DNA of 64,000 nt from Pectobacterium polaris (GTDB lineage Bacteria > Pseudomonadota > Gammaproteobacteria > Enterobacterales > Enterobacteriaceae). Location: NCBI RefSeq assembly GCF_002307355.1, contig NZ_CP017481.1:2232001-2296000 (forward strand), read 5' to 3'. Below are positions 28,295 to 38,991 of this stretch, one piece after another; within the stretch, counting starts at the first letter, position 1, and the number at the start of each line of letters is the position of its first letter. Below the pieces are notes generated by a model. The model had not been told where the DNA came from and searched no databases. It was given only the letters and a program-made list of their open reading frames with translations. Made by a program: the position numbers and the translations under genes.

Positions 28295-29659
28295 TTATGA
28301 GCAGATTTCGTAGCAGGGAATATAGGCGCTGCCGGGCAGCTTCATGCGCTGCTGGGCGACAAAGCCCTGTAGCAGCGTATCCATGCTTTTCATCATCTGC
28401 GGGTCGCCGTGAATTTTGTACGGCCCACGTTGCTCAATCGCCTGAATACCGACTTCCTTCACGTTGCCGGCCACAATGCCGGAGAACGCCCGGCGCAGCG
28501 CGGCAGCCAGCTCTTCAGCCGGCTGATTCGGGTGCAGATTGAGGTCGGCCATATTTTCATGTGTCGGCTCAAACGGCAGTTGCAGATCGGGTGCGATGCG
28601 CAGTGACCAGTTAAAGCTGTAGGCATCGCCCGTGTGGCGGCGGCTTTCTTTCACCTGCGGCATCGCTTTCTTCATCTGACGGGCGACTTCCGCGGCGTCA
28701 TTAATGATGATCGAGTAGTAACGACGCGCCTGACGGCCCAGTGTGCTAACAATGAATTCGTCCAGCACGCGGAAATAGTCTGCACTTTCCTCCGGCCCGG
28801 TCAGGATAATCGGCAGCACCTGCTCGCTGTTTTCTGGGTTCATCATGATGCCGAGCAGATAGAGGAACTCTTCCGCCGTTCCGACCCCGCCGGGGAAAAT
28901 AATGATGCCATGTCCGATACGGACAAAGGCTTCCAGACGCTTTTCGATATCCGGCATGATAATCAGTTCATTGACCAGCGGATTCGGTGGTTCAGCGGCA
29001 ATGATGGACGGTTCAGTCATGCCGATGAAGCGCCCTTCTTTATAGCGCTGCTGCGCATGACCGACGGCGGCACCTTTCATTGGCGCTTCCATCGCGCCCG
29101 GACCGCAGCCTGTGCAGATATTCAGTTCACGCAGACCGAGTTGACTGCCTACCTTGCGGCCATACTGGTATTCGATTTCATTAATCGAATGGCCGCCCCA
29201 ACAGACCACCATGTTCGGTTCTTCCCCGACGTGGAGCGCTCTGGCATTACGCAGGATAGAGAACACCAGATTGGTGATATGGGCGGAATTTTCCAGATTT
29301 AGGTTCTGGTAGCGACCCGCGCTGGCGATTTGGCCGTTGACGAACAGAATGTCGCGCAATACGGCGAACAGGTTAGCCTGCAAGGCTCGAATGATGTTGC
29401 CGTCAACGAAGGCGTCTTCCGGCGGATTCACCAATTCCAGTTTGACGCCGCGCTCGCGGCGCAGCACGTTGATATCAAAATCTTCATAACGAGATAGCAA
29501 CTCTTTGCTGTTATCTGTCTGGCTACCGGAATTCAGTACGGCGAGGGAACAGTTGCGAAACAAACGGTAGAGATCGCTGCTGGCTGTGCTTTTCAGCATG
29601 TCCACTTCCAACTGCGATAACAAATCCATCGATCCCAATGGGCTGATATGTGTAATCAA
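28295..29659 (-). CDS. ppnN: Nucleotide 5'-monophosphate nucleosidase PpnN (YgdH)
   Basis: 454 residues. The LOG-type motif PGGVGTAEE is at 256-264 and a second nucleotide-binding segment [14 protein letters not shown] at 185-198. The N-terminal and C-terminal flanking domains of PpnN are both present. It hydrolyses purine and pyrimidine monophosphates to base plus ribose 5-phosphate and is stimulated by ppGpp in E. coli. Confidence 0.94.
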   Translation of the reverse strand: MITHISPLGSMDLLSQLEVDMLKSTASSDLYRLFRNCSLAVLNSGSQTDNSKELLSRYEDFDINVLRRERGVKLELVNPPEDAFVDGNIIRALQANLFAVLRDILFVNGQIASAGRYQNLNLENSAHITNLVFSILRNARALHVGEEPNMVVCWGGHSINEIEYQYGRKVGSQLGLRELNICTGCGPGAMEAPMKGAAVGHAQQRYKEGRFIGMTEPSIIAAEPPNPLVNELIIMPDIEKRLEAFVRIGHGIIIFPGGVGTAEEFLYLLGIMMNPENSEQVLPIILTGPEESADYFRVLDEFIVSTLGRQARRYYSIIINDAAEVARQMKKAMPQVKESRRHTGDAYSFNWSLRIAPDLQLPFEPTHENMADLNLHPNQPAEELAAALRRAFSGIVAGNVKEVGIQAIEQRGPYKIHGDPQMMKSMDTLLQGFVAQQRMKLPGSAYIPCYEICS

Positions 29660-29977
29660 TTTTGCTCCTTGAAACGCAATATAATTCGCGATGCCATGCT
29701 GGCTGCCGAGAGCACGTTCCGTTGTTACACGCTCGACGTTTCAGCAGCACGGCACGAATGTCATTCATTTAAGACACGACGCGGAACGCGCATGCGTTAA
29801 ATACCGCGAGCCTAAATGAAACCTACTTGAGCACCGTTCAGACGTTATGGATCTTCTGTTGTCTGGCACACCACCTTAACGCGCTGCCATCATTTTTTCC
29901 AATGTTGGCAGAAGTCTTAGAACCCATTTGCGTGACGCTACGCATATTACCGTGCAAGCCTGCGACTTATCGGTCAG
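29660..29977. other. Intergenic region, 318 bp, nothing recognised
   Basis: It lies between the ppnN start and the queF stop, both on the minus strand. It should contain the ppnN promoter and the end of the queF transcript, but I see no convincing promoter, RNA, repeat or terminator. Short open frames here have no coding character. Confidence 0.5.
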
Positions 29978-30826
29978 TTATTGGCGCGGCAGACGGCCAT
30001 TGGGTGCATTAAACGAGGTGTTGCTGCGCCACGGGTTGATGTCCAGCCCGCCGCGTCGGGTATAGCGGGCATACACGCTGAGTTTTTCCGGCTGGTAGTA
30101 GCGCATGATGTCGTTAAAAATTCGTTCCACACACTGTTCGTGAAATTCGTTATGATGACGAAACGAGACAATATAGCGCAGCAGCGCTTCACGGTTGATA
30201 CGCTTGCCGCGATAGTGAATCTGTACCGAGCCCCAGTCAGGCTGATGGGTGATCAAACAGTTGGATTTCAGCAGGTGGCTGACCAGCGTCTCTTCAACGA
30301 CTGGCGCGTCCTGTTCGTTGGTCGCCAGATAGTCGGCGTTGAAGTCGTAGCTGTCGATCTGGATGTCTTGGTCGTCGATGCAATCGCCAGTGAATCCCGC
30401 TAGCGGCTGGCCTTCAAGCTCGCTGAGTTTGAACAGCGTGATGCTGACATCCCCCTGTGCGCAGTGCGCCAGATCCTTGGCTAACGTGGCGCGTACGTTT
30501 TCCCAACTGTCGAATGCCGTCTGATTAAAGCTGTTTAGATACAGCTTAAAACTTTTTGATTCAATCAGATTCAGGCTTTCCGCATTGAGATGCATTTCAC
30601 CCACGGCCACCTGAGGCACGCCGCGATTGTTCAGCCAAGAAAGCTCATAGAGCGTCCAGATATCCGCGCCATGAAAAGGCAGGCTGTCAGGATAAATGCC
30701 GAGTGGATCGCGGTTCAGGCTACGTGGCACTGGTTGCAGAAGTGCGGCATCATAGCGGTCGTGATAGGGAGTGGGTTTGCCCAGTGTCAGCCCGCTCAGG
30801 GCCTGATGCTTGTCATAGACGGACAT
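29978..30826 (-). CDS. queF: NADPH-dependent 7-cyano-7-deazaguanine reductase QueF
   Basis: 282 residues, the long two-domain QueF form. The catalytic cysteine is C190 in [16 protein letters not shown] with D197; the QueF motif ESKSFK is at 89-94. It reduces preQ0 to preQ1 in queuosine biosynthesis. It is divergent from syd, as in E. coli. Confidence 0.96.
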   Translation of the reverse strand: MSVYDKHQALSGLTLGKPTPYHDRYDAALLQPVPRSLNRDPLGIYPDSLPFHGADIWTLYELSWLNNRGVPQVAVGEMHLNAESLNLIESKSFKLYLNSFNQTAFDSWENVRATLAKDLAHCAQGDVSITLFKLSELEGQPLAGFTGDCIDDQDIQIDSYDFNADYLATNEQDAPVVEETLVSHLLKSNCLITHQPDWGSVQIHYRGKRINREALLRYIVSFRHHNEFHEQCVERIFNDIMRYYQPEKLSVYARYTRRGGLDINPWRSNTSFNAPNGRLPRQ

Positions 30827-30896
30827 GCTGTTACCTTGATGTGATAAGCGTGATGGCGAATAGTGTAACCTGACTAAAAGAGTGATGAGAAAAATT

Positions 30897-31445
30897 ATGG
30901 AACATGAGGTTGTTTCAGCACTGGCGGCGTTTACCCAGCGCTATGTTGCTTGTTGGCAGCAGGAAAAGGGGCATTTGCCTGCCAGTGAAGCCCTTTACGG
31001 TATACCTTCCCCGTGTATTGTCGAAAATCATGACGATACGGTTCACTGGTTGCCACAGCCTTTTGTGCCTTTAGCCGCATTGGATGGTGTGGAACGTGCT
31101 TTGGAAATCAGCCTGCATCCTGACGTTCATGCTTTTTACACCGCGCAGTATGCCGGGGATATGGCGGCGCAGTTTGATTCGCTATCGTGCCAACTGTTGC
31201 AGGTGTGGAGTGAAGAGGATTTCACCCGGATGCAGGAGAATCTGATTGGTCATTTATTAACGCAGAAGCGCCTTAAGCTCACGCCGACGCTGTTTTTAGC
31301 GACGACCGATTCGGAGCTGACGATGGTGTCGCTGTGTAATGTTTCCGGGGAAATCATCCTGGAAGAATTCGGCACCAAAAAACGTCAGACCTTAGCTCCA
31401 ACGCTGGCGATGTTTCTTTCTGGCCTTAATCCGTTAGCGATCTAA
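30897..31445 (+). CDS. syd: SecY-interacting protein Syd
   Basis: 182 residues from ATG 30897, matching the E. coli length of 181. A GTG five codons upstream is in frame but less likely. Conserved blocks are [33 protein letters not shown] and [17 protein letters not shown]. It is a peripheral cytoplasmic protein that binds SecY and monitors SecYEG assembly. Confidence 0.92.
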   Translation: MEHEVVSALAAFTQRYVACWQQEKGHLPASEALYGIPSPCIVENHDDTVHWLPQPFVPLAALDGVERALEISLHPDVHAFYTAQYAGDMAAQFDSLSCQLLQVWSEEDFTRMQENLIGHLLTQKRLKLTPTLFLATTDSELTMVSLCNVSGEIILEEFGTKKRQTLAPTLAMFLSGLNPLAI

Positions 31446-31472
31446 TGGTTAATCGAATTTCACTTTCTGCCT

Positions 31473-31490
31473 TGTGAGAGATCTCTTACA
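31473..31490. promoter_or_regulatory. GacA/UvrY-type binding site upstream of rsmB
   Basis: TGTGAGAGATCTCTTACA matches the 18-bp GacA/UvrY consensus TGTAAG-N6-CTTACA at all but one position. A half-conserved second copy (TGTAAGAAATGTCTTATC) lies at 31496-31513. AT-rich DNA follows (31530-31580). Confidence 0.75.
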
Positions 31491-31730
31491 TTCTCTGTAA
31501 GAAATGTCTTATCTTTAATGTTGAAAATATGTTTCATTTTAATTTTTTCATTATTAATTAGTTAATTATAACAAAAATCTGCAGTGTCACTTATGGGGTG
31601 TTGAGAAACACTGTCAATTACCCCTTGCTGAAAGCTGACAATTAATACATCTTATTACTTAAGTTAGTAACCGGTTACAGTGTGTGTAACAGTTACTATA
31701 GGTAACAAAATAACGTTACTGCACTCGGGT

Positions 31731-31896
31731 TGTTTTCAGGAAGAAACATTGTTTCAGGAAGAGGCATTGTTTTAGGAAGAAACGCTGTTTTAAGGATAAA
31801 CACTGTTTTAGGAAGAAACAGTAGCTTCAGGAAGAAGCGTTGTTTTCAGGAAGAAGAACGGTTTTCAGGAAGAAACATGGTTTCAGGATGAAATCA
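31731..31896 (+). repeat. Tandem array of about nine GGA-hairpin repeats inside rsmB
   Basis: Units of about 18 nt of the form GTTTC-AGGAA-GAAAC repeat about nine times. Stem changes covary: GTTTC/GAAAC, GTTTC/GAGGC and, at 31824-31838, GCTTC/GAAGC; just downstream, at 31904-31916, CTCC/GGAG. Each unit shows GGA in a hairpin loop, the preferred CsrA/RsmA ligand. Confidence 0.85.
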
Positions 31897-32106
31897 GGGA
31901 CACCTCCAGGAAGGAGACCGAGAGCCGATTAGGAATATCGGTGGGGCAGGAGCCTAAAGGGATTGAATCACGGAAGATACAGGATGGACACGTCAGGACG
32001 AAAGTGGGACGCCAGCAAGGATTGTGGGTTAGGACGACCAAAAAGGAAAAGTTTTCACGGATGAGCAGGGATGCAAATGTGTAGCGGGATAGCTATAAAA
32101 CGAACC

Positions 32107-32140
32107 GGGGGTACTGAGCAATCAGTACCCCCAATTTTTT
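32107..32140 (+). terminator. Intrinsic terminator of rsmB
   Basis: GGGGGTACTGA and TCAGTACCCCC form a perfect 11-bp stem around GCAA, followed by AATTTTTT. Confidence 0.95.
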
Positions 32141-32266
32141 GCCTGTGACGATTGGGTTCAGGGGTTATCATCGATAGCGTATAGCCAAAATGCGACGATT
32201 GGGTCAGGCTGATATCAGTGCTATGCTTTGCCGCCATTACTGTTGGCGTCAAGGGCGAGAAACCGC

Positions 32267-32617
32267 ATGAGTAGAGAGAACCAGGTTCGTCAGTCATTAT
32301 TCGATATTGAGCGCGCGTTGAGGGAAAGCCCTTTCTGGCAGGTCGTCCCGCCGGAAGAGGAGGCGTTTAACAGCACGGAGCCCTTCAGCCTCGATACCAT
32401 GAAACCCGAAGAGTGGTTGCAGTGGGTCTTTTTGCCGCGCATGCATGCCTTATTGGATAGCGAGCTCGCACTGCCCGCTGAACTGGTCTTGCTGCCTTAT
32501 TTTGAAGAAGCACTGGAAGGGGCGCCAGAAGAGACGGCGGCGGTTCTGTTGCGTATCGGGCAGCTTGATGAGCTGTTCCGCCCGGATGCACAGGATGGCG
32601 CAGCGCACGATGCTTGA
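32267..32617 (+). CDS. yqcC: YqcC family protein
   Basis: 116 residues from ATG 32267 (MSRENQVRQSLFDIERAL), matching the E. coli YqcC start; the frame is open further upstream without a better start. Conserved block FNSTEPFSLDTMKPEEWLQW. Acidic, soluble, function unknown. It overlaps the truC start by eight bases, so it is translationally linked to truC. Confidence 0.9.
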   Translation: MSRENQVRQSLFDIERALRESPFWQVVPPEEEAFNSTEPFSLDTMKPEEWLQWVFLPRMHALLDSELALPAELVLLPYFEEALEGAPEETAAVLLRIGQLDELFRPDAQDGAAHDA

Positions 32618-33395
32618 GATTATTTATCAGGATGAGCATCTGGTTGCCGTCAATAAACCCAGTGGCTGGTTAGTCCATCGTAGCTGGCTGGATCGCAAAG
32701 AAAAAGTCGTGGTGATGCAGACTGTGCGCGATCAGATCGGCCAGCATGTGTATACCGTTCATCGTCTCGATAGGCCAACATCCGGCGTGTTGCTGCTCGC
32801 GCTGTCCAGCGATGTCGCGCGTGCGTTATCCCAGCAGTTTGAATCACACCAGATGCAGAAAATGTATCATGCCGTTGTACGGGGCTATGTGCTGGATGAC
32901 GGCGTGATCGATTATGCGCTCACTGAAGAGCTGGACAAGATTGCCGACAAATTTACCAATCCTGATAAGGCGCCGCAGCCTGCTGTCACGCATTACCGTT
33001 CTTTAGCGCAGGTCGAGATGCCAGTTGCCATCGGCCGTTACCCAACGGCACGCTACAGTCTGATGGAACTGAAGCCACAGACCGGACGCAAGCACCAACT
33101 CCGCCGCCATATGTCACATATCCACCATCCGATTATTGGCGATACCGCGCACGGTGACTTGCGACACAATCGCGGTATGGAGACGCACTTCTCCTGCGGC
33201 AGGCTCATGCTGCATGCCAGCGAGTTGCAGCTGAATCATCCGGTGAGCGGACAGCCATTGACGTTGCAGGCGCGTTGGGATGCGCCGTGGCAGGGTGTGA
33301 TGACACAGTTTGGCTGGCAGGGGATTCTCCCTGAGTTTGAAGGGGTTGAGTTTCCTGCCGACTCAGGTCAGGATAGCGAGCATTCCGTCGGGTAA
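32610..33395 (+). CDS. truC: tRNA pseudouridine(65) synthase TruC
   Basis: 261 residues from ATG 32610, the family start (MLEIIYQDEHLVAVNKPSGW). RluA-type pseudouridine synthase with the catalytic Asp in HRLDRPTSG (D54) and the RTG-like block TGRKHQLRRHMSH. It isomerises U65 in tRNA(Ile) and tRNA(Asp). Confidence 0.95.
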   Translation: MLEIIYQDEHLVAVNKPSGWLVHRSWLDRKEKVVVMQTVRDQIGQHVYTVHRLDRPTSGVLLLALSSDVARALSQQFESHQMQKMYHAVVRGYVLDDGVIDYALTEELDKIADKFTNPDKAPQPAVTHYRSLAQVEMPVAIGRYPTARYSLMELKPQTGRKHQLRRHMSHIHHPIIGDTAHGDLRHNRGMETHFSCGRLMLHASELQLNHPVSGQPLTLQARWDAPWQGVMTQFGWQGILPEFEGVEFPADSGQDSEHSVG

Positions 33396-33450
33396 TATCT
33401 GGCGTATTACTTTTAATTAAATATATTGAATTAAAAAGGGAGTCAGAAGC

Positions 33451-33906
33451 ATGGCGCAGATTGGTATTTTTGTTGGTACGGTCTACGGGAATGCATTGCT
33501 GGTGGCCGAAGAAGCCGAAAATATTCTCAAGGACCGTGGCCACGAGGTTAAGGTCTTTGAAGATGCGACGCTGGAATCCTGGTTGGACTACCGCGAACAT
33601 ACAGTTTTAGTTGTCACGTCGACGACGGGACAAGGCCAGTTACCTGATTCTATTGTTCCGCTTTATGCCGCCCTGCGTGAAAAAGGCGGTTACCAGCCCG
33701 CGCTGCGCTATGGCGTGATTGCGCTGGGTGACAGCAGTTACCCGAATTTCTGTGCGGGTGGCCATCTTTTCGATGCCTTATTGCAGGACATCGGGGCTAA
33801 ACGCCTGGGCGATGTGTTGGACGTTGATGCCGTCGAACACCCTGAGCCTGAAGTGATTTCATGCCCGTGGGTTGAAGCATGGGCTGATTTGGTTGACGCG
33901 CAGTGA
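33451..33906 (+). CDS. yqcA: Flavodoxin YqcA
   Basis: 151 residues, short-chain flavodoxin of the MioC/YqcA type. FMN phosphate loop TVYGNA (about residues 10-15); further FMN-contact regions [12 protein letters not shown] and [13 protein letters not shown]. It follows truC and is probably in the yqcC-truC transcript. The physiological partner is unknown. Confidence 0.93.
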   Translation: MAQIGIFVGTVYGNALLVAEEAENILKDRGHEVKVFEDATLESWLDYREHTVLVVTSTTGQGQLPDSIVPLYAALREKGGYQPALRYGVIALGDSSYPNFCAGGHLFDALLQDIGAKRLGDVLDVDAVEHPEPEVISCPWVEAWADLVDAQ

Positions 33907-33923
33907 TGCTGTGCTGAAATGAG

Positions 33924-33953
33924 AAACGGGAGCCTATCGTGCTCCCGTTTTCG
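33924..33953. terminator. Terminator after yqcA
   Basis: AAACGGGAGC and GCTCCCGTTT form a perfect 10-bp stem with a 7-nt loop, followed by a short T-rich stretch. It lies between convergent yqcA and the DUF3461 gene and probably serves both. Confidence 0.75.
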
Positions 33954-33979
33954 TTTGCGGCTTGTTGAGATAATCGCGC

Positions 33980-34372
33980 TTAGCGATTCTTGGTGGTCAG
34001 CTTCTCTAAATCCGCTTCGATTTCGGTAATTTTGTTGGAAACCACGCTTTCCAGATGACGCAGATCGTCAAGGATTTTGCGCTTCAGATCGACTTCAACC
34101 TGTTCCTGCTGGCAGATCTTGTCTAATTCATCAATCACATAGCGCAGATTTGGGCTGATCTCGTTGATCTCTTTGTAGCCCTGTCCAGAATTGTCTGCCA
34201 CGACGGTCTTGCGCTGGCGCGGGTATTTGAACTTCACGCTTTTAGCGAAAAACTCGCCTTTATCTTTACGAAAATAGATCTTTAGGATGTCGTTGTTTGC
34301 TTCCTGACGCAGGCTATAGCGATCGATATCATCGGGATTGGTAATGCCCAGGCTTTTTAGATTGTCATACAT
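33980..34372 (-). CDS. yaeH: DUF3461 family protein (YaeH)
   Basis: 130 residues, nearly the same as E. coli YaeH (128). N-terminal [20 protein letters not shown]; the C-terminal half is charged and probably helical ([20 protein letters not shown]). Function unknown. It lies downstream of dapD, past a terminator, as in E. coli. Confidence 0.93.
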   Translation of the reverse strand: MYDNLKSLGITNPDDIDRYSLRQEANNDILKIYFRKDKGEFFAKSVKFKYPRQRKTVVADNSGQGYKEINEISPNLRYVIDELDKICQQEQVEVDLKRKILDDLRHLESVVSNKITEIEADLEKLTTKNR

Positions 34373-34419
34373 AGCGCCACCTTCTCGGTTTTTAGATAGT
34401 CCTGATTATCGTTCGAGCA

Positions 34420-34451
34420 TAAAAAAACGGCGGGTGATTAACCCGCCGTTT
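34420..34451 (-). terminator. Intrinsic terminator of dapD
   Basis: On the minus strand AAACGGCGGGT and ACCCGCCGTTT form a perfect 11-bp stem around TAATC, followed by a run of T. Confidence 0.9.
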
Positions 34452-34456
34452 CTAGT

Positions 34457-35284
34457 TTAGTCGATGGAGCGTAATAACTCATTGATACCCACTTTAGCGC
34501 GGGTTTTCGCATCCACTTTCTTCACAATGATTGCACAGTACAGGCTGTGGCTGCCATCTTTAGACGGCAGGTTGCCGGAAACCACAACGGAGCCAGCTGG
34601 GACGCGGCCATAGTGAATTTCACCGGTTTCACGATCGTAAATACGGGTGCTTTGGCTGATGAACACGCCCATGGAGATGACGGAACCTTCCTCAACGACA
34701 ACGCCTTCCACGACTTCAGAACGCGCACCGATGAAGCAGTTATCTTCGATGATGGTTGGGTTAGCCTGTAACGGCTCCAGAACGCCACCGATACCGACGC
34801 CGCCGGACAGGTGAACATTTTTACCGATCTGAGCACAAGAACCGACGGTTACCCACGTATCGACCATCGTGCCTTCATCAACGTAAGCGCCGATGTTGAC
34901 GTAAGACGGCATCAGCACGGTATTACGTGCGATATAAGCACCGCGACGCACGCTGGCTGGCGGTGCAACACGCACGCCTTCACGCTGGAAACGCGCTTCA
35001 TCATAGTCAGCGAATTTCATTGGGACTTTGTCGAAGAAGCGTGTTTCTCCGCCTTCGATAAGTTGGTTATCGTTAATACGGAAAGAGAGCAGCACGGCTT
35101 TCTTCAGCCACTGATGGGTAACCCACTGGCCGTCGATTTTCTCTGCAACGCGCAGGGCGCCGCTATCCAGCAGGTTGATAGCCTGATTGACGGCTTCACG
35201 TGTGACGGTGTCGGTGTTTGCCGGAGTGATTTCAGCGCGGCGCTCGAAAGCCGTCTCAATGATGTTCTGTAATTGTTGGTGCAT
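34457..35284 (-). CDS. dapD: 2,3,4,5-tetrahydropyridine-2,6-dicarboxylate N-succinyltransferase DapD
   Basis: 275 residues, of usual length. Left-handed beta-helix hexapeptide repeats are clear through the middle ([57 protein letters not shown]). It succinylates tetrahydrodipicolinate in the lysine/diaminopimelate pathway. It follows glnD by 28 bp and may share its transcript. Confidence 0.97.
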   Translation of the reverse strand: MHQQLQNIIETAFERRAEITPANTDTVTREAVNQAINLLDSGALRVAEKIDGQWVTHQWLKKAVLLSFRINDNQLIEGGETRFFDKVPMKFADYDEARFQREGVRVAPPASVRRGAYIARNTVLMPSYVNIGAYVDEGTMVDTWVTVGSCAQIGKNVHLSGGVGIGGVLEPLQANPTIIEDNCFIGARSEVVEGVVVEEGSVISMGVFISQSTRIYDRETGEIHYGRVPAGSVVVSGNLPSKDGSHSLYCAIIVKKVDAKTRAKVGINELLRSID

Positions 35285-35312
35285 CCTGATTTCTCTTTCC
35301 TGATTGTAAAAA

Positions 35313-38027
35313 TTAACTCAATGGTACTTTATCGTTTGGGTTAAGGGCTTCTGTCAACCGTTCTTGCAATTTAAGGCGTAAATCCGGTTTTAATGCCCGT
35401 CTGTCGCTGTCGGCCAGAATGAAAAGATCCTCTACCCGCTCGCCGATTGTGGAAATGCGTGCGCCGTGCAGCGACAGGTTGAGATCGGCAAAAATCTCAC
35501 CGATCCGTGCCAGCAGTCCTGGTTGGTCAAGCGCGCTGAGCTCCATGTAGCTGCGTCTGTCCGTGTGCGTCGGCAGGAAGTTGACTTCCGTTGGTACGCT
35601 GAAGTGCCGCAGCTTGGGTGATGGTCGGCGTACGCGCGGGTGTTGGTAATGTCGGTGCGTCAGCGACTGCTCCAGTGCCTGGCGTATCATTTCATGCCGA
35701 TCCTGCGCCAGCGGGCTGCCGTCCGGTTCCAGCACGATGAACGTATCCATCGCCATGCCGTCGCGGCTGGTAAAAATCTGCGCATCGTGCACGCTGAGGT
35801 TGCGCCGATCCAGTTCACCAGCGACCGCTGCGAAAAGATAAGGCCTGTCTGGGCTCCATATAAAAATCTCTGTACCGCCACGGCTGGCTTGATGGCTGAT
35901 CAGCACCAGCGGTTTGTTGACATCATGCTCCAGCAAGTGGCGCGCGTGCCAGGCAAGCTGGTTTGGCGAGTGGCGCAGGAAATAATCGGCCCGACAGCGG
36001 CTCCAGATATGGTGCAACGCCTCTTCGTCAATATTATCCATACGCAGCAGCGCCAGCGCCTGCAAGCGGTGATGCCGGACGCGTTCGCGCAAATCTGGCG
36101 TATTTTGCATGCCACGGCGTAGCTGTTTCTCCGTCGCGAAATAGAGTTCACGCAACAGGCTCTGTTTCCAACTATTCCACAGCGTTTCATTGGTGGCACA
36201 GATATCCGCAACCGTCAGGCTGACCAGATAGCGTAAGCGGGTTTCGCTCTGAACTTCGGTGGCAAATTGCTGAATGACGGTGGGATCCTGAATATCGCGA
36301 CGCTGTGCGGTGACGGACATCAGCAGGTGGCAGCGCACCAGCCAGGAAACCAACTGAGCTTCACGCGAATTTAGCCCATGCAGCGCCGCAAACTCCAGCA
36401 CATCCTGCGCGCCCAGCTCAGAGTGATCGCCCCCACGACCTTTCGCGATATCGTGGAACAGCGCGGCCAACAGCAATAATTCAGGCTGAGGCAGGCGAGG
36501 GTAGAGCTCTACGCACAGCGGATGTTGGGGGCGCGTATCCTCGTCAGCGAAGCTTTCCAGCTTGAGCAGAACGCGGATCGTGTGCTCGTCCACCGTATAG
36601 GCGTGAAACAGATCGAACTGCATCTGACCGACGATGTTCCCCCACAGCGGCATATAGGCCCACAGCACGCTGTGACGATGCATAGGCAGCAGCGCGCGGC
36701 TTACCGCATGCGGATGGCGCAGAATATTCATGAACAGCTGGCGCGCTTCCGGGATGGTGCAAAGCGGGCTGGCGAGATGGCGACGAGCATGGCGCAGTTG
36801 GCGCAAGGTGGTGGAGTAAATACCGCTGATGTCGCGGTTGCGCACCATCAGGTAGAACATGCGCATGATGGCTTCCGGCTTTTTGATAAACAGGTTTTCA
36901 TCGCGCAGGTCTAGCAGATTGCCGCGTAGCTGAAACTCATCGTCAATCGGGCGAGGTTTTTCACTTGCATCCAACGCCAGAATCGCTTCGTCAAAGAGCT
37001 GCAACAGCATCTGGTTCAACTCGCTGACGCGACGCGTCATTCGGTAGAAATCCTTCATCATGCGTTCGACTGGCGTGTTACCTTCGCCCTGATATTGCAG
37101 CAACTGTGCGACGTTCAACTGCCTGTCGAACAGCAGCCGGTTGTCGTAACGCGGCAGGATCAGATGCAGGGCGAAGCGGATGCGCCACAAAAAGCTTTGG
37201 CATTCGTTCAGCTCTTTACGCTCAGCCTCTGTCAGGAAGCCGAAACCCACCATTTCATTGAGCGACGTCGCGCCGAAGTGACGTCTCGCGACCCACAGTA
37301 GCGTGTGAATATCGCGTAGCCCGCCTGGGCTGCTTTTGATGTCGGGTTCCAGATTGTAGCTGGTACTGTGATAGCGCTGATGGCGTTCCTGCTGTTCGGC
37401 GATTTTTGCCGGGAAAAACGTGTCTGACGGCCAAAATTCATCACTGAATATGTTTTTTTGCAGCGAGAGAAACAGGGCGACGTCGCCGCATATCATGCGG
37501 GATTCGATCAGATTGGTCGCGACGGAAATATCTGCGCGTCCTTCCTGTAAGCACTCTTCCAGCGTTCTGACGCTATGGCCGACTTCCAGCTTCAAATCCC
37601 ACAGTAGGGTGATGAATTGGCCGACACGCTGGGAATGCTCTTCACTGAGTGCTGTCTGGCTTAATACCAGCACGTCGATATCGGAAAGCGGGTGCAGTTC
37701 ACCGCGGCCATATCCGCCTACGGCAACGAGCGCAGTTTGCGCGATATTTTCAAAACCGTAGAAGTACCACAGCCGCTGCAACAGGCGATCGATAAACAAG
37801 GTTCTGGCATCAATCAGCTTTTCTGCGCTGACGCCAGAACGGAATTCTGAACCGAGCCAAAGCTGAAACAGTTCCAACTGCTGTTTTAACGTCTGACAAT
37901 TCAGCATGTCATCAGCATAGGTCAGCGGTGAGGCAGGTAACTGTACTGGCGCAATGGGGTCTATAGGGCTGTTTGATGAGGACGCGTCAGGTGGCGTACT
38001 GTCTGGCGAAAATCGGTTATCTGTCAT
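35313..38027 (-). CDS. glnD: Bifunctional uridylyltransferase / uridylyl-removing enzyme GlnD
   Basis: 904 residues from ATG 38027; an ATG four codons upstream abuts the T tract of the map terminator. Nucleotidyltransferase motif [19 protein letters not shown] (about 95-113), HD phosphohydrolase motif [15 protein letters not shown] (about 520) and two C-terminal ACT domains. It adds UMP to, or removes it from, the PII proteins GlnB/GlnK in response to glutamine. Confidence 0.96.
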   Translation of the reverse strand: MTDNRFSPDSTPPDASSSNSPIDPIAPVQLPASPLTYADDMLNCQTLKQQLELFQLWLGSEFRSGVSAEKLIDARTLFIDRLLQRLWYFYGFENIAQTALVAVGGYGRGELHPLSDIDVLVLSQTALSEEHSQRVGQFITLLWDLKLEVGHSVRTLEECLQEGRADISVATNLIESRMICGDVALFLSLQKNIFSDEFWPSDTFFPAKIAEQQERHQRYHSTSYNLEPDIKSSPGGLRDIHTLLWVARRHFGATSLNEMVGFGFLTEAERKELNECQSFLWRIRFALHLILPRYDNRLLFDRQLNVAQLLQYQGEGNTPVERMMKDFYRMTRRVSELNQMLLQLFDEAILALDASEKPRPIDDEFQLRGNLLDLRDENLFIKKPEAIMRMFYLMVRNRDISGIYSTTLRQLRHARRHLASPLCTIPEARQLFMNILRHPHAVSRALLPMHRHSVLWAYMPLWGNIVGQMQFDLFHAYTVDEHTIRVLLKLESFADEDTRPQHPLCVELYPRLPQPELLLLAALFHDIAKGRGGDHSELGAQDVLEFAALHGLNSREAQLVSWLVRCHLLMSVTAQRRDIQDPTVIQQFATEVQSETRLRYLVSLTVADICATNETLWNSWKQSLLRELYFATEKQLRRGMQNTPDLRERVRHHRLQALALLRMDNIDEEALHHIWSRCRADYFLRHSPNQLAWHARHLLEHDVNKPLVLISHQASRGGTEIFIWSPDRPYLFAAVAGELDRRNLSVHDAQIFTSRDGMAMDTFIVLEPDGSPLAQDRHEMIRQALEQSLTHRHYQHPRVRRPSPKLRHFSVPTEVNFLPTHTDRRSYMELSALDQPGLLARIGEIFADLNLSLHGARISTIGERVEDLFILADSDRRALKPDLRLKLQERLTEALNPNDKVPLS

Positions 38028-38037
38028 AGCGCAGCCC

Positions 38038-38064
38038 ATAAAAAAAGCCGGCGTCTGCCGGCTT
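38038..38064 (-). terminator. Intrinsic terminator between map and glnD
   Basis: On the minus strand AAGCCGGC and GCCGGCTT form an 8-bp stem with loop AGAC, followed by seven T ending at the glnD leader. It should separate map from glnD transcription at least in part. Confidence 0.85.
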
Positions 38065-38069
38065 AGTGT

Positions 38070-38864
38070 TTACTGTTCATGCGTGATGATGTTGGGGATG
38101 GTGTCATCCTTTCGCAACGTCATTATTTCGCAGCCGTTATCGGTTACCACAATAGTATGCTCGTACTGTGCCGACAAGCTGCGATCTTTGGTTTTTACCG
38201 TCCAGCCGTCTTTCATCGTACGGATGCGGTAATCACCAGCATTGAGCATAGGCTCGATCGTGAATGCCATACCCGCTTGCAGCACTACGCCACCGTCATC
38301 TGCATCGTAGTGCAGAACCTGTGGCTCTTCGTGGAAGCCTTTGCCGATGCCGTGACCACAATACTCACGCACCACAGAGAAGTTATTCCCTTCCGCAAAC
38401 TGCTGGATCGCTTTGCCCAGCGTGCGCAGGCGAATGCCCGGCTTAACCATTTTCAGCGCCAGATAGAGGCTTTCCTGCGTGATGCGGCAGAGGCGCTCAC
38501 CCAGAATGGTCGGTTTGCCGACGATAAACATTTTTGACGTATCGCCGTGGAAGTCGTCTTTGATTACGGTGACGTCGATGTTGACGATATCGCCGTCTTT
38601 CAAAATGCGCTCTTCGCTAGGAATGCCGTGGCACACCACTTCGTTGATGGAGATGCAGACGGATTTCGGGAAGCCGTGGTAGCCCAGACAAGCAGAAATG
38701 GCTTGCTGCTTGTTGGTGATGTGATCGTGACAGATTCTGTCTAATTCAGCAGTACTCACGCCCGGCACCACGTGGGGTTCGATGATTTCCAGGACTTCGG
38801 CAGCCAGACGGCCAGCTACGCGCATTTTTTCGATGTCTTCAGGAGTTTTAATTGAAATTGCCAT
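38070..38864 (-). CDS. map: Methionine aminopeptidase, type I
   Basis: 264 residues from ATG 38864 (MAISIKTPEDIEKMR), the family length and start. Removes N-terminal methionine. The five metal ligands lie in NIDVTVIKDDFHGDTSKMF, the GHGIG region, FHEEPQVLHY, and FTIEPMLNAG, with the last Glu in QYEHTIVVT. It is divergent from rpsB. Confidence 0.97.
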   Translation of the reverse strand: MAISIKTPEDIEKMRVAGRLAAEVLEIIEPHVVPGVSTAELDRICHDHITNKQQAISACLGYHGFPKSVCISINEVVCHGIPSEERILKDGDIVNIDVTVIKDDFHGDTSKMFIVGKPTILGERLCRITQESLYLALKMVKPGIRLRTLGKAIQQFAEGNNFSVVREYCGHGIGKGFHEEPQVLHYDADDGGVVLQAGMAFTIEPMLNAGDYRIRTMKDGWTVKTKDRSLSAQYEHTIVVTDNGCEIMTLRKDDTIPNIITHEQ

Positions 38865-38991
38865 TGATGATTGTCCGCAGGTGCCTGTTAAGCACAAAAA
38901 TTAAAAGCGATAACTAATAACTTATGTTACCAGCCATGCCGTTGGCTTGCCAAACTATCATTCTGATTAGTGGACGATTGAATAACAAAAG

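Larger units (their letters stand above)
31662..32140 (+). ncRNA. rsmB: RsmB/CsrB regulatory RNA that titrates RsmA (CsrA)
   Basis: Between syd and yqcC, the place of csrB in E. coli. About 26 GGA motifs occur, most in AGGA, AGGGA or similar contexts. The 3' part keeps blocks shared with CsrB: GGACACCTCCAGGA, GGAAAAGTT, GGATGAGCAGGGA and CGAAACGAACCGGG-like. It ends in a strong terminator at 32107-32140. RsmB sequesters the RNA-binding protein RsmA, raising exoenzyme and quorum-sensing gene expression in soft-rot bacteria. The 5' end is uncertain: 31662 assumes the 479-nt length I recall for RsmB, but a start near 31705 is also possible. Confidence 0.92.

Noticed and set aside
31731..31896. 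Regular short repeats that could suggest a CRISPR array
   Set aside because: Units are about 18 nt with no unique spacers, all carry GGA in a hairpin loop, and they lie in an RNA with a terminator at the csrB position.
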